Shown here in pieces: positions 27,601-34,815 of a DNA stretch of 64,000 nt (positions are counted from its first letter, which is position 1; each line of letters opens with the position of its first letter). The notes under the pieces are model-generated. The model worked only from the letters and a program-made list of their open reading frames with translations. It made no database searches and had not been told where the DNA came from. The DNA is taken from positions 7,130,001-7,194,000 of the forward strand of contig NZ_CP035913.1 of assembly GCF_004209755.1 (NCBI RefSeq). The letters are read 5' to 3'. The translations under genes were made by a program, and so were the position numbers. Source of the stretch: Pseudoduganella lutea. Its GTDB lineage: Bacteria; Pseudomonadota; Gammaproteobacteria; Burkholderiales; Burkholderiaceae_D.

Positions 27601-28760
27601 CGGCGGCGATCGCCGCCGCGCTGGCGTCGGCGCTGCCACGGATCGACGCACCGCGCGCCGGCAGCGGCCTGCTGGACATGTCCAATCCCGCTGTCGGCCG
27701 CACCTATGGCGCCGTGCGGATCGGCGCGATGTCGCAGGATGAACTGACCCGGATGATCGCCCAGCGGCGCGATTTCAAGCGCAAGCTGTTCGCCGATGCG
27801 ATCTACAAGCTCGAGCTCGACGCCAGCCTGGCCGATGTGCAACCCTGCACCACGGTGATCGAGGCCAGTTCCGGCGCCTGCCGCATCACGCCGAACCAGC
27901 TCAACCTGATCCAGGCCGACACGCGGCTGGCCGCGCTGGTTGCCCCGGTGAGCACGACAGGCACCTCCGTGGGCGGCAGCACGGGAAGTTCGGCGAACGG
28001 CATGGCGGGCAAGGCGGCCGCGCGCGCGGCCACGGCGCACGTGCCGCAGATCCAGCGCAAGATTGCCGTGCTGTTCGGTATCAACGACTATGCCGACAAG
28101 ACCATTCCCCCGCTGGAAAACGCGGTGCCGGACGTCGATGCCGTGTCCGCGCTGCTGGAACAGAAGCTGGGCTATGACGTGCGCGTGGTGCGCAACCCCA
28201 CGAAGGCCGACATCATCCGCACGCTGAACCAGTTGTCGGTCGAGATCAACGACACCGACAGCGTCGTCATCTATTACGCCGGCCATGGCTTCTCGCTGGA
28301 AAAATCCGGTGCCGGCTACTGGCTGCCCGCCGACGCGCAGGCAAGCGAGCCTGGTCGGTGGATTTCCAATGGCGACGTGGCCAGGCTGCTGTCGGGCATC
28401 CGTTCCAGCCAGATGGTGCTGATCTCGGACAGCTGCTATTCCGGCGCGTTCGCACGGGACGGCATGGATGCCGTGGGCCGCGACGTCACGCCCGAAGGCG
28501 TGCTGGCCAAGCGTTCCGTGGTGGTGATCTCGTCGGGCGGCGACGAACCGGTGGCCGACGAGGGCAAGGCCGGCCATTCGATTTTCGCGTGGAACCTGAT
28601 GGAAGCGATGCGCTCGGTATCGGCCTGGAAACCCGGCAGTACCGTGTTCAACGATGTGCAGGCGGGCGTCCGCAAGGAATTCCCGCAGACACCGAAGTAC
28701 GGTTCGGTCACGGCGGCGGGTCACCAGGCCGGCGGGGATTACCTGTTCGAGCTGCGGTAA
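21618..28760 (+). CDS. TpsA-type secreted protein with TPS domain, tandem YDG/MBG repeats and a C-terminal caspase-like domain
   Basis: 2380 residues from the ATG at 21618. Extended signal peptide with the likely cut after AWA (residue 62). TPS/haemagglutinin N-terminal domain at about 63-200, with NSPNAVLNWQSF and NPHGVLFG standing in for the usual NPNG motif. A beta-helical region with repeated short Thr/Ser/Val-rich strands runs to about 1190, followed by eight YDG/MBG repeats (about 1195-1894) and a linker. The peptidase C14-like domain starts near residue 2146 (RKIAVLFGINDYADKTI). It keeps catalytic His2223 in YYAGHGF and Cys2273 in SDSCYSGAF, plus the late GHSIFAWNLMEAM. A surface or released adhesin carrying a potential Cys protease; substrate unknown. 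Confidence 0.9.
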   Translation: MKQSIGSIAAGNDSGARRAGLARHDKRALEHQHAHLARHAIATAIAAAFGTVAACVAMPAWAQLPTGGAVAHGSAAIATDGNRMTVTNSPNAVLNWQSFSVGARNSVHFAQQSAASQVLNRVVGNDPSAILGSLSSNGGVWLVNPHGVLFGSNARIDVGGLVASTLALSNEDFLAGRFRFDSGALPGGQVLNQGEIRTSFGGRVWLMGDSVRNEGLVHSPAGHIVLAAGKSIELVDSGMPNVTVRVTAPDNEAVNLGTLLASGRGSIDVHGGIVNQQGIVRADSIGTDDGGRVVMKASGDVTLGAASRTSASAAGTGTGGQVLVQSATGATLVQGNVSATSGGGKGGRVHLLGEQVGVHGQAQVDASGATGADEVLVGGDYGGANAAVQNAAATYFGPGASIRANATGTGDGGKVILWGDRATRAFGAIAARGGPAGGNGGFVETSGLFLDAQPMAIDVGTHHGAPGTWLLDPGNISITEGCCISGIAGTINFTYTSNTNDAAIPASVIATAIESGNNVIVRTGGGANTSQEGDITVASDIVVQSDSATGSLTLEAHNDIIVNPGVKITALGTPMQVRLTADSDANNAGAIVLNSGVEIGTRGGAIEMFAANGSTGVGDGISIAGSTLEAGSGQIALNGNTVNISGNSSLTGVSFAIVSNATTVTGSTLTASIAGISLSARNPATSTVTLTSSTLTAESPNPTLGVIDIRAGTLDTVDATLNASGNMNLATALRTSIDGGNMRGSAIVINARAVDITGDSNLTGTNVGITAGDVAVTDSTLFAADGRVGVTASASRGTGGVVLRDARLEANADNNEGAGLVSVVARTLEATDTELRAANTIDVVTSSPDGEGASVVLRATSLFAGPESQVAGQLTITADEIDVGNTVLDGARFVDLVAPSVTIAADSTVRGQRVAISAQRLGIADSRITAWDGAIELRATSEAGNGAATLSNVVLDAAADSPTGADGIDIVADTSVMSGIDMTAAGDVSITGTATSIDNSGSEAAIRAAGLDITSGSTELDNVNVTASREGDAITIRTGTLVNRGSRFTTLAGRWLVRLGAGQQGFPAADLGELDYTFVQVNASEADPVVNGIGAHGILMDDPLNIEVRVDASRPYDRGTAATFSQALSHDGGTGILVLRREGSSIANGEFEDWNAGTNKPIIYQTEGGYFDISTANESPVYSATQSYVADITPKQVTLSGLAVVPKVYDATPSATLTGALAGIIEGDSVTVSDATGLFNDKNAGVDKPVVLTGGTLAGPDNANYQLTGGAATTVGTITPLPITAAGITAADKVYDGGVSATLAGSLSGALPGDDLSLAGATGAFDDKNAATNKPVTVTGGALAGADRANYLLEPGYVTRATIAQRPITTAGITAADKVYDGTRAAALDGTLSGMLPGDIVALEGATGLFADKNAQAAKPVTITGGELAGADAGNYVLAPGHVPQATIAPRPIGASGITAADKVYDGTRTASIAGVLAEALEGDDVSLTGATGLFDTKNAGNNKTVSITGGTLAGLDAGNYTLGSGTGASTTASIARRPISATGITAADKVYDGNRIAALSGSLSEAVDGDDVSLDGATGLFDDRNAGVDKPVAISAGALAGRDAGNYVLDGGHTATATIAPKPIAATGITALDKVYDGTRTASISGLLEEAIEGDDVALAGATGLFDTKNAGAGKVVTVTGGVLAGADAANYTLSGSQTTTAAITPRPLDATGIRAADKIYDGNRNATLSGTLSGAIAGDAVALDGATGQFDSKNVGTDKAVNITGGSLAGADAANYVLAGGGTARATIAPRPVDIGLAGQVIKEYDATTAASLGAGQFVLNGAIAGDAVVVGGPAQGSFDSANAGQGKTVSVTGVFQISGADAFNYRVGASSPANGAGVVTATVTGNVGTITPATLFYTATPAVREPGVPAAGLTGTVTGFKGDDSLASATTGVLVWQAASTQARPGLYPVLGSGLAALNYVLVQAPGNAVALEVTAGVSPANPPQRAQESSTAAIAAALASALPRIDAPRAGSGLLDMSNPAVGRTYGAVRIGAMSQDELTRMIAQRRDFKRKLFADAIYKLELDASLADVQPCTTVIEASSGACRITPNQLNLIQADTRLAALVAPVSTTGTSVGGSTGSSANGMAGKAAARAATAHVPQIQRKIAVLFGINDYADKTIPPLENAVPDVDAVSALLEQKLGYDVRVVRNPTKADIIRTLNQLSVEINDTDSVVIYYAGHGFSLEKSGAGYWLPADAQASEPGRWISNGDVARLLSGIRSSQMVLISDSCYSGAFARDGMDAVGRDVTPEGVLAKRSVVVISSGGDEPVADEGKAGHSIFAWNLMEAMRSVSAWKPGSTVFNDVQAGVRKEFPQTPKYGSVTAAGHQAGGDYLFELR
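25199..27300 (+). repeat. Eight tandem YDG/MBG repeats in the TpsA gene
   Basis: Units of about 250-260 bases begin near 25199, 25456, 25710, 25966, 26227, 26480, 26734 and 26991. Each encodes a block of the form P-I-x-A-x-G-I-T-A-x-D-K-V-Y-D-G, then a GDDVxLxGATGLFDxKNAG middle and a LAGADAGNYxL end. Units 2-7 are closest to each other; units 1 and 8 have diverged (KVYDATPS, KEYDATTA). Repeats this alike can recombine and change copy number. Confidence 0.9.
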
Positions 28761-28772
28761 TGCACACCCTTT

Positions 28773-28810
28773 GCGTGGCGGGGCGCCAGCGTCTGCGCGC
28801 CCCGCCACGC
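28773..28810 (+). terminator. Strong hairpin after the TpsA gene
   Basis: A perfect 14-bp stem (GCGTGGCGGGGCGC / GCGCCCCGCCACGC) with a 10-base loop, 12 bases past the tpsA stop. No U-run follows, so it may act with Rho or as a 3'-end stabiliser. It lies before the small gene at 28833. Confidence 0.6.
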
Positions 28811-28832
28811 GCCGACCTGCTATGCTTCGCCC

Positions 28833-29177
28833 ATGACTACCGATTCCGATATTGAACTGTCCGGCCCGTTTCAGGCCACCGACAGCAGCGGCCGCACCCT
28901 CGACGTGAAGGCCATCCGCATCTTCGACGAAGGCTACGGCATCATCGATGTCTATGTCGACTTCGCGAAACCCCTCGATGGCGGCCACAAGGACAGCGTA
29001 CTGCTGCGCCAGATCGTCGAGCGCCTGCGCACGCTGGGTTACAAGGGCCCCGATTTCGGGCTCAGCGATCCGGGTTTGCAGGAAAGCAAGCTGATCGTGC
29101 TGGAAGCGCCCGAGGAATTCGCCGCCTTTGCCAAGAGCCGCGGCTGGAAGAACCTGGCCGAAGAGTTCGACGAGTAA
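28833..29177 (+). CDS. Small conserved-looking cytoplasmic protein, function unknown
   Basis: 114 residues, acidic, no signal peptide or membrane helix. It begins MTTDSDIELSGPFQATDSSG and ends WKNLAEEFDE. The middle alternates strand-like (IRIFDEGYGIIDVYVDF) and helix-like (VLLRQIVERLRTLGY) segments, suggesting a compact alpha/beta fold. Codon use matches the high-GC neighbours. The start at 28833 lacks a clear ribosome site. I do not recognise the family. Confidence 0.7.
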   Translation: MTTDSDIELSGPFQATDSSGRTLDVKAIRIFDEGYGIIDVYVDFAKPLDGGHKDSVLLRQIVERLRTLGYKGPDFGLSDPGLQESKLIVLEAPEEFAAFAKSRGWKNLAEEFDE

Positions 29178-29267
29178 AGTCCGACGAGTAAAACAGGGTT
29201 TTGCGGGGGCGCTCCCTGAGCAGCATGGGCGCGGTGCGTGCCGGCTGCCGCCCGGCGGTGCTTGCCC

Positions 29268-29732
29268 CTAATCCAGGATGATCGACCTGATCGTTCCGAC
29301 CGACGGTTTCGCACGGGATTCGAAGCGCACCGTGCGTATGCCGCCCTGCGCGAGCCGCTCGTCCCTGATCTCATCCCTGGCGCGCTGGTGCGTCCTGTCA
29401 TCGAGTTCCACCACGGCGACCACCTCGCAACGCCTGTCGCATATCACGTAATCCACCCGCTGCTGCGCCACGCGCAGGCGGTCGATGTACCGCCTCTTCT
29501 CGCTGGTGCTTGCCGCTTCGATCAGCGCGGACATGGCGACCTGGGGAAACACATAGTGTTGCGGCAACGCCGCGACGAGGCGTCCGAAAAACTCCAGCTC
29601 GTTTCCCGTCATCAGGGGCCGCTCCCGGTACACGCCCAGCGCAATGCGCTTGCGCCGCCGATCGGCCAGGAACACCGCAACGGCCAGGACGAGCGCGGCC
29701 ATCACCAGCGCCAGCATCACTTCTTGTTTCAT
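29268..29732 (-). CDS. DUF2726 protein with N-terminal membrane anchor
   Basis: 154 residues. One membrane helix at about 6-23 (MLALVMAALVLAVAVFLA), a basic RRRKR stop-transfer patch, then a cytoplasmic DUF2726 domain: PLMTGNELEFFGRLVAALPQHYVFPQVAMSALI, VDYVICDRRCEVVAVVELDDRTH and a RDEIRDERLAQGGI block. DUF2726 is related to restriction-endonuclease-like/topoisomerase zinc-associated folds, and the D-x-V-x-x-VELDD part resembles a nuclease core, but activity is unproven. It follows the GH2 gene on the same strand after 67 bases and is convergent with the 28833 gene. Confidence 0.75.
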   Translation of the reverse strand: MKQEVMLALVMAALVLAVAVFLADRRRKRIALGVYRERPLMTGNELEFFGRLVAALPQHYVFPQVAMSALIEAASTSEKRRYIDRLRVAQQRVDYVICDRRCEVVAVVELDDRTHQRARDEIRDERLAQGGIRTVRFESRAKPSVGTIRSIILD

Positions 29733-29799
29733 CAGACAACTATCTACAGAGCAATAAAGACGGCATCTTAGCCGGTGATGCCGTCGAGAGCCAGCCCTG

Positions 29800-32700
29800 T
29801 TACTGGAATCGGAACGTCAGGCTTCCCTGGTACGTGCCCTGCGCAACAGGCCATGCCGCCGACGGGCCCAGCACCTCGGTGGCGCTGAACTTCTCGCCGA
29901 TGGCGGGAATGGCGTGCAGCCACGACAGGTCCCCGGCGGGGAACTCCACCGTCGTGTTCACATGCGAGATGCGCGGCGTGCCCACCCGCAGGTAGCCGTC
30001 CGGCTTCCCTGCACTGACGAGCAAGGTGCCGCCGGTCGTCTGCAGGCGCGCCCACCGTACGCCGGCAAAAAAACCCTGCGATTCCGGGTAGCGGAACGTT
30101 TCGCCCGGCTGCTGGTCGACGTGCGCCACGTCGTGCACGCCCAGCCAGGTGCCATGGAGGCGGTTCTTCCACACGCGATACGGGCCTTCGCCCAGCCAGC
30201 GCATCGAACGCAGCACCGTTTCCGGATGGTCGAACGTCACGCCGTGGTACTGCACCGTGCCGTCGAGCCGGTACGCGTAGTCGAGGCGCAGCGTGCCGTC
30301 GGCGTGCAACGTCCAGCGCACGCGGTCGAATTTCGCCCCATCGCCCGTGCCATCGCCCGCGCCATGCCGGACTTCGAGCCATGCGCCCGGCGCATTGCCG
30401 GCCTGGCCCGCGGTAGCGGTGGTGACGGTGGCTTGCCCACCATCGGCCGCGGGAAAGCGCTGCGCGGCATGGCCCAGCCGCACGCCGCCGAAGGAAAGCG
30501 ACTCGCCGTGCTCGTCCACCGGTGGCGACACGCGCACCGCCAGCACCGGCTGCGGCGGGAAACGGTACTCGGTGCCATCGGCACGGCGGCGCGTCGCGTC
30601 GAACAGTGTTTTCCAGTGTTCCCCGTCGGGGCTGATCTCCAGCTTGAACCGGGCATAGGCCGTTTTCCGGGCGGGGTCCGGTGCGATGTCGATGACGCTG
30701 GCCACCTGCGGGTGCGCGAGGCGCCGGATCATGCCAATTTCAGTGCCTGTTTCAGTGGCAGTGCCGCTTTCTGTGCCGGTGCCAGTGCCGGCGCCGGTGC
30801 TGCCCCCTTCCTCGCTGGCGAACGGCAGCCACGTCACCGCCGCCCCCGTGGCCGGGCGGGCAAACGCCAGGCGCGGGCCGTTGGCCAGCGCTGATTCTCG
30901 GTCGCCATGACGCAGCGACAGCAACTGGCCGTTGCCATCGAAGCTTGCGCTCACGGCGCCCGCCACCAGGCGGTAGTGGCCGCCCGACCCCTCCACCCGT
31001 TCGACCCGCGGTGCCCCGGCGGCCTTGCCGGATGGCGCCACCGGGGCCGCCCGCTGCGCCAGGTCCGGCGCCGGATACATCCACGTCCACAGCTGGCCGC
31101 CATCCGGCCCCGTGGCGGTCACTTCCAGCGCATCGGCGCCATGGCTGCGCCAGTTGGCCGGCAGGCGCAGGTCGAGCGTGCCGCTGCCACGCGCGGCGAC
31201 GGCCGGGCCGCGCGTCGTACCCTGCGCCAGCACGCGCAAACCGCCGCGTGTCGCATTGGAGCGCGTGTCGGGTCCCATGTCGGGCCGCGCAAAGCGCACC
31301 AGCCGCCAGCCGAAGCGCACCTTGTCCAGGCTGTGGAAGTCATAGCGGTTATCGACGGGCAGGCGGCCGTCGAAGCGATCGTCCAGCACGGCGGCGCCCA
31401 GCTGTACGGGCGACCAGATATGCCGCACGGCGTGATAGCTGCCCTCCTTTTCGTGGGCCGGGCCGACGATGCCGTCCGGCCCGTACGTGCCGTACGGGTC
31501 GACGCGGCCGCCCTGGTCCGTGCGCACCACGCCTTCGTCGTTCAGCGCCCAGATCACGCCGCCCACGCCAAACGGCGAGGCCATCATCGCGCGCCAGTAA
31601 TCGTCCAGACTCGCCGCGCCGCCGCCGTCGTACAGCGCGTGCAGGAATTCGGTGGGCATGAACAGGTTCGGGCCTTGCAGCCGCTCGTTGAGCAGCTTCC
31701 AGTTCGGGTAATGCTTCGTGTCGAGGTCGCTGAAGATCGCCCACGGGTGGATGACGGGCCGCCGCTGCGGATCGTACCGGTGGTATTCGTCGTCGAGCTC
31801 GAAATTGAAGCCGCCCTCGTTGCCGTTGGCCCAGAACAGGATGCTGGGGTGGTTCACGTCGCGCGGGACCATTTCCTTCACCAGCTTGCGGCCGATCTCC
31901 GTGCCGTGCGCAGCCTGCCAGCCGGACAATTCGTCGATCACGTACAGCCCCAGCTCGTCGGCCGCCCGCAGGAAGGCCGGATCGGGCGGATAGTGCGACA
32001 TGCGTGCCGTGTTCATGTTCATCGACTTGATCAGGCGCGCGTCCGCGTAGTTGTCTTCCGGATCGAGAGCGCGGCCCGTGGCGGGACGGAAGCTGTGCCG
32101 GTTGACACCCTTGATGACGATCTTGCGGCCGTTCAGGTACAGGCCGTCGCCCTTGCGCACCTCGAACGTGCGGAAGCCGAACCGCTCGGTGGTCGTGTGC
32201 AACGCCTTGCCGCCGTGGCGCAGCGTGAGCCGCAGCGCATACAGGTTCGGCGTTTCGGCCGACCACAGGCGCGGTTGCCCAATGGTTGCGGCCAGCCGCA
32301 GCGGGGTGGCATCCGCCGACGGCACTGTGGCGGCACCATCGGCGGTGGCGGCGGTGGCGCTGAAAGGCTTGCCGACCGGCTTGCCGGCCGCATCGAGCAC
32401 CTGCGCTTCCACGACCGTGCCGGCCACCGACCCGGCCAGCGTCACCAGCGCGGCAAGCGTGCCGTCGGCGCGGGCATCGATGGCGGTGTGCGCGATCGCC
32501 TGCACTGGCGCCGCTTCCAGCCAGACGGGCCGGAAGATCCCGCCGAACACCCAGTAATCGCCGCGCCGCTCGGCCTTGTCCGTCAACGGGTCGGTGGCGC
32601 GCTTGCTGACATCCACTTCCAGCACATTCGCCGCATCGGGCGAAAAACGCACGAGCTTCGTGATGTCATGGCTGAACCGGTAGAAGCCCCCGACATGCGG

Positions 32701-33099
32701 CGCGCCGGCCGCCACGCCGTTGACGCGCACGGCCGTTTCCGTCATCGCCCCTTCGAACACGAGCCGGATGGTGCGCCCGCGCCAGGCCGGCGGTACGGTG
32801 AAACGCATGCGGTACTGGCCCTGTTCCGTGAAGCGCTTCTCGCCTTCCCCGTAATCGTAGCCGCCGAAGCCCTGCAACTCCCAGTTCGACGGCACGGGGA
32901 TGGTGCTCCATGCGCCGGCGCGGCGGCCGGCCGTGACGCGGAAGTCCCATGGCACGGCCGTTTTCGGACCAGTACCCGACAGGTAGCGCACTTCGGTGAC
33001 GGGCGCCGCGGCAGGCGGGGACACGGCGGCGGCGTTTCCGGCCGCGGCGAGCAGCGTGCAAGCGGCAATCGCCGCCAGGAAATTCGTTGGCAGGAGCAT
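29800..33099 (-). CDS. Glycoside hydrolase family 2 (beta-galactosidase/glucuronidase-like), secreted
   Basis: 1099 residues from the ATG at 33099, where a signal peptide (FLAAIAACTLLAAAGNAAA) begins directly; an in-frame ATG 11 codons earlier is possible. Order: jelly-roll sugar-binding domain (YRMRFTVPPAWRGRTIRLVFEG), Ig-like domain, TIM barrel, then C-terminal beta domains. Likely acid/base Glu428 in NHPSILFWANGNE and likely nucleophile Glu484 in FMPTEFLHAL, inferred from family motifs. Near residue 770-790 a Thr/Gly/Glu low-complexity stretch is coded by hexanucleotide-like repeats. Probably periplasmic or secreted; exact sugar specificity cannot be told. Confidence 0.88.
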   Translation of the reverse strand: MLLPTNFLAAIAACTLLAAAGNAAAVSPPAAAPVTEVRYLSGTGPKTAVPWDFRVTAGRRAGAWSTIPVPSNWELQGFGGYDYGEGEKRFTEQGQYRMRFTVPPAWRGRTIRLVFEGAMTETAVRVNGVAAGAPHVGGFYRFSHDITKLVRFSPDAANVLEVDVSKRATDPLTDKAERRGDYWVFGGIFRPVWLEAAPVQAIAHTAIDARADGTLAALVTLAGSVAGTVVEAQVLDAAGKPVGKPFSATAATADGAATVPSADATPLRLAATIGQPRLWSAETPNLYALRLTLRHGGKALHTTTERFGFRTFEVRKGDGLYLNGRKIVIKGVNRHSFRPATGRALDPEDNYADARLIKSMNMNTARMSHYPPDPAFLRAADELGLYVIDELSGWQAAHGTEIGRKLVKEMVPRDVNHPSILFWANGNEGGFNFELDDEYHRYDPQRRPVIHPWAIFSDLDTKHYPNWKLLNERLQGPNLFMPTEFLHALYDGGGAASLDDYWRAMMASPFGVGGVIWALNDEGVVRTDQGGRVDPYGTYGPDGIVGPAHEKEGSYHAVRHIWSPVQLGAAVLDDRFDGRLPVDNRYDFHSLDKVRFGWRLVRFARPDMGPDTRSNATRGGLRVLAQGTTRGPAVAARGSGTLDLRLPANWRSHGADALEVTATGPDGGQLWTWMYPAPDLAQRAAPVAPSGKAAGAPRVERVEGSGGHYRLVAGAVSASFDGNGQLLSLRHGDRESALANGPRLAFARPATGAAVTWLPFASEEGGSTGAGTGTGTESGTATETGTEIGMIRRLAHPQVASVIDIAPDPARKTAYARFKLEISPDGEHWKTLFDATRRRADGTEYRFPPQPVLAVRVSPPVDEHGESLSFGGVRLGHAAQRFPAADGGQATVTTATAGQAGNAPGAWLEVRHGAGDGTGDGAKFDRVRWTLHADGTLRLDYAYRLDGTVQYHGVTFDHPETVLRSMRWLGEGPYRVWKNRLHGTWLGVHDVAHVDQQPGETFRYPESQGFFAGVRWARLQTTGGTLLVSAGKPDGYLRVGTPRISHVNTTVEFPAGDLSWLHAIPAIGEKFSATEVLGPSAAWPVAQGTYQGSLTFRFQ

Positions 33100-33263
33100 G
33101 GGAACGGTGGCGGAGTGCGGACCGCCCAGCATAGCGCGATCGTCCGGCCGGATGGGGTCTTGCTTTCAAACGCTCATCATCATGCGCGCGCCGGCCCCTG
33201 GTGCGTTCCGCTAACCTTCAGCCGAACCACTCGAACCATTCAGACAAACCACGGAAGCACACC

Positions 33264-33545
33264 ATGCCGGACCAGCAATGGAGTTACGACGCCGTGACGG
33301 CAAGCGCACTGCGCACCATCACGGACATCGCCACGCAGGCGCGCCGCGCCGAGGGCCAGCAGGCGGAGCCGCATTGGGCGATGGCGCACGGCGTGCTGCG
33401 CTGCTGGTGCGACCTGGTCGGCGACGCGGCCCGCGACGAGGACCGTGCGATGCTTGAACAACTGTTCGAGGGCATGCCCGTGCCGCCGGACAGCGATGCC
33501 GCCGGCTGGCATTTCACGTCGGTGCTGGTCCTGCCGCGCCAGTAA
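33264..33545 (+). CDS. Small protein of unknown function
   Basis: 93 residues from the ATG at 33264 (ACGGAAG upstream). Acidic, helical-looking and soluble, with Trp- and Cys-containing core WAMAHGVLRCWCDLVGDAAR and end SDAAGWHFTSVLVLPRQ. Divergent from the GH2 gene. Codon use matches the surrounding genes. I do not recognise the family. Confidence 0.6.
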   Translation: MPDQQWSYDAVTASALRTITDIATQARRAEGQQAEPHWAMAHGVLRCWCDLVGDAARDEDRAMLEQLFEGMPVPPDSDAAGWHFTSVLVLPRQ

Positions 33546-33650
33546 GCTGCGCCGCGGGCCTCGCGTGCCGGGCGTCGACCTTGGGCCCATCGTGCGCGTA
33601 TCTGACCGGTCGTTCGCTTATACTGGGCTTGTGCCTAATACCGAGCCCCC

Positions 33651-34808
33651 ATGATCTTCCCGAACGAACTCGAGCAACTCGTCAGCCTTACCCGCGACAT
33701 CGTCGCCAGCGACGTGGCGCCGCGCGCCGCCGGGGTCGACGAGCATTGCACGTGGCCCGCGGCCTCGATGGAAGCATTTGCCGCGGCGGGCCTGCTCGGC
33801 CTGCAGGTGCCGGCAACACTCGGCGGCCACGGCCAGGGCCTGCTGGCGCTGGCCGCCGTCAGTGCCGAGATCGCCCGCGCCTGCCCTTCCTCTTCGCTGT
33901 GCTTCGGCATGCATTGCGTGGGCACGGCCGTGATTGCTGCCAAGGCCACGGCCGACCAGCAGGAACGCTACCTGCGCCCCATCGCCGCCGGGCGGCACAT
34001 CACCACGCTGGCGCTGTCCGAAGCGGGTACCGGCGCCCATTTCTATCTGCCGGAAACGCAGCTGGTCAAGGGCGACACGGGCTATACGGTCAACGGCACG
34101 AAGCAGTTCGTGACGAATGGCAGCCATGCCGATTCCTATGTGGTGTCCACCCTGGCCAGCGACGGCAGCGCGGCCGGTGGCGATTTCAGCTGCCTGGTGG
34201 TCGACCGCGACACGCCCGGGATGGGCTGGCAGGGCGACTGGGCGGGCTTCGGCATGCGCGGCAACTCCTCGCGCGCGCTGGTGCTCGACAGCGTGCAGGT
34301 GCCGGCGGCCAACCTGCTCGGCGCCGAGGGCGATCAGGTGTGGTATGTGTTCGAAGTGGTGGCTCCCTTCTTCCTGATGGCCATGGCCGGCACCTATCTC
34401 GGCGTGGCGCAATCGGCGCTCGAAGCGGCCGGCGCGCACCTGCGCAACCGGCGCTATGCCCACTCCGGTGCCGCGCTGCGCGACATTGAAACACTGCAGA
34501 CACGCTATGCGAAGATGTGGATCGCCTTCCAGAAGACGCGCGCACTCGTGTTCGAGGCGGCGGCGCGGGGCGACGCCGGCGATCCGGACGCCTTGCCCTT
34601 CCTCCTGGCCAGCAAGGCCGATGCCGGCGAAACGGCGATCGCCCTGGCCGGCGATGCGATGACGATCTGCGGCGGCTCGGCTTACCGCGACAACAGCCGC
34701 GTCGCGCAGATGCTGCGCGACGCCCGCGCCAGCCATGTGATGTCACCCACCACCGATCTGCTGCATCTCTGGGCGGGGCGCGCGCTGCTCGGCATCCCGC
34801 TGCTATGA
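33651..34808 (+). CDS. Acyl-CoA dehydrogenase-like flavoprotein, usual catalytic Glu not seen
   Basis: 385 residues. The acyl-CoA dehydrogenase fold is clear: helical N-domain with GLLGLQVPATLGGHGQG, the flavin-contact strand TTLALSEAGTGAHF, YTVNGTKQFVTNGSHADSYVV, and a C-terminal helical domain with YAHSGAALRDIETLQTRYAKMW and ALAGDAMTICGGSAYRDNSRVAQMLRDAR. Where ordinary members have YEGTNE this one has MSPTTDLLH, so the Glu base is missing at the usual place. It may use another base or act as a monooxygenase/oxidase-like member. A TATACT hexamer at 33629 may be its -10. The hybrid kinase gene follows after 7 bases. Confidence 0.87.
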   Translation: MIFPNELEQLVSLTRDIVASDVAPRAAGVDEHCTWPAASMEAFAAAGLLGLQVPATLGGHGQGLLALAAVSAEIARACPSSSLCFGMHCVGTAVIAAKATADQQERYLRPIAAGRHITTLALSEAGTGAHFYLPETQLVKGDTGYTVNGTKQFVTNGSHADSYVVSTLASDGSAAGGDFSCLVVDRDTPGMGWQGDWAGFGMRGNSSRALVLDSVQVPAANLLGAEGDQVWYVFEVVAPFFLMAMAGTYLGVAQSALEAAGAHLRNRRYAHSGAALRDIETLQTRYAKMWIAFQKTRALVFEAAARGDAGDPDALPFLLASKADAGETAIALAGDAMTICGGSAYRDNSRVAQMLRDARASHVMSPTTDLLHLWAGRALLGIPLL

Positions 34809-34815
34809 GGTCGGC

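Noticed and set aside
29880-33300. Very long open frames antisense to the GH2 gene
   Set aside because: Shadow frames caused by high G/C at third positions; sequences are His/Arg/Ala-rich and match no fold, while the minus-strand GH2 reading has signal peptide and catalytic motifs.
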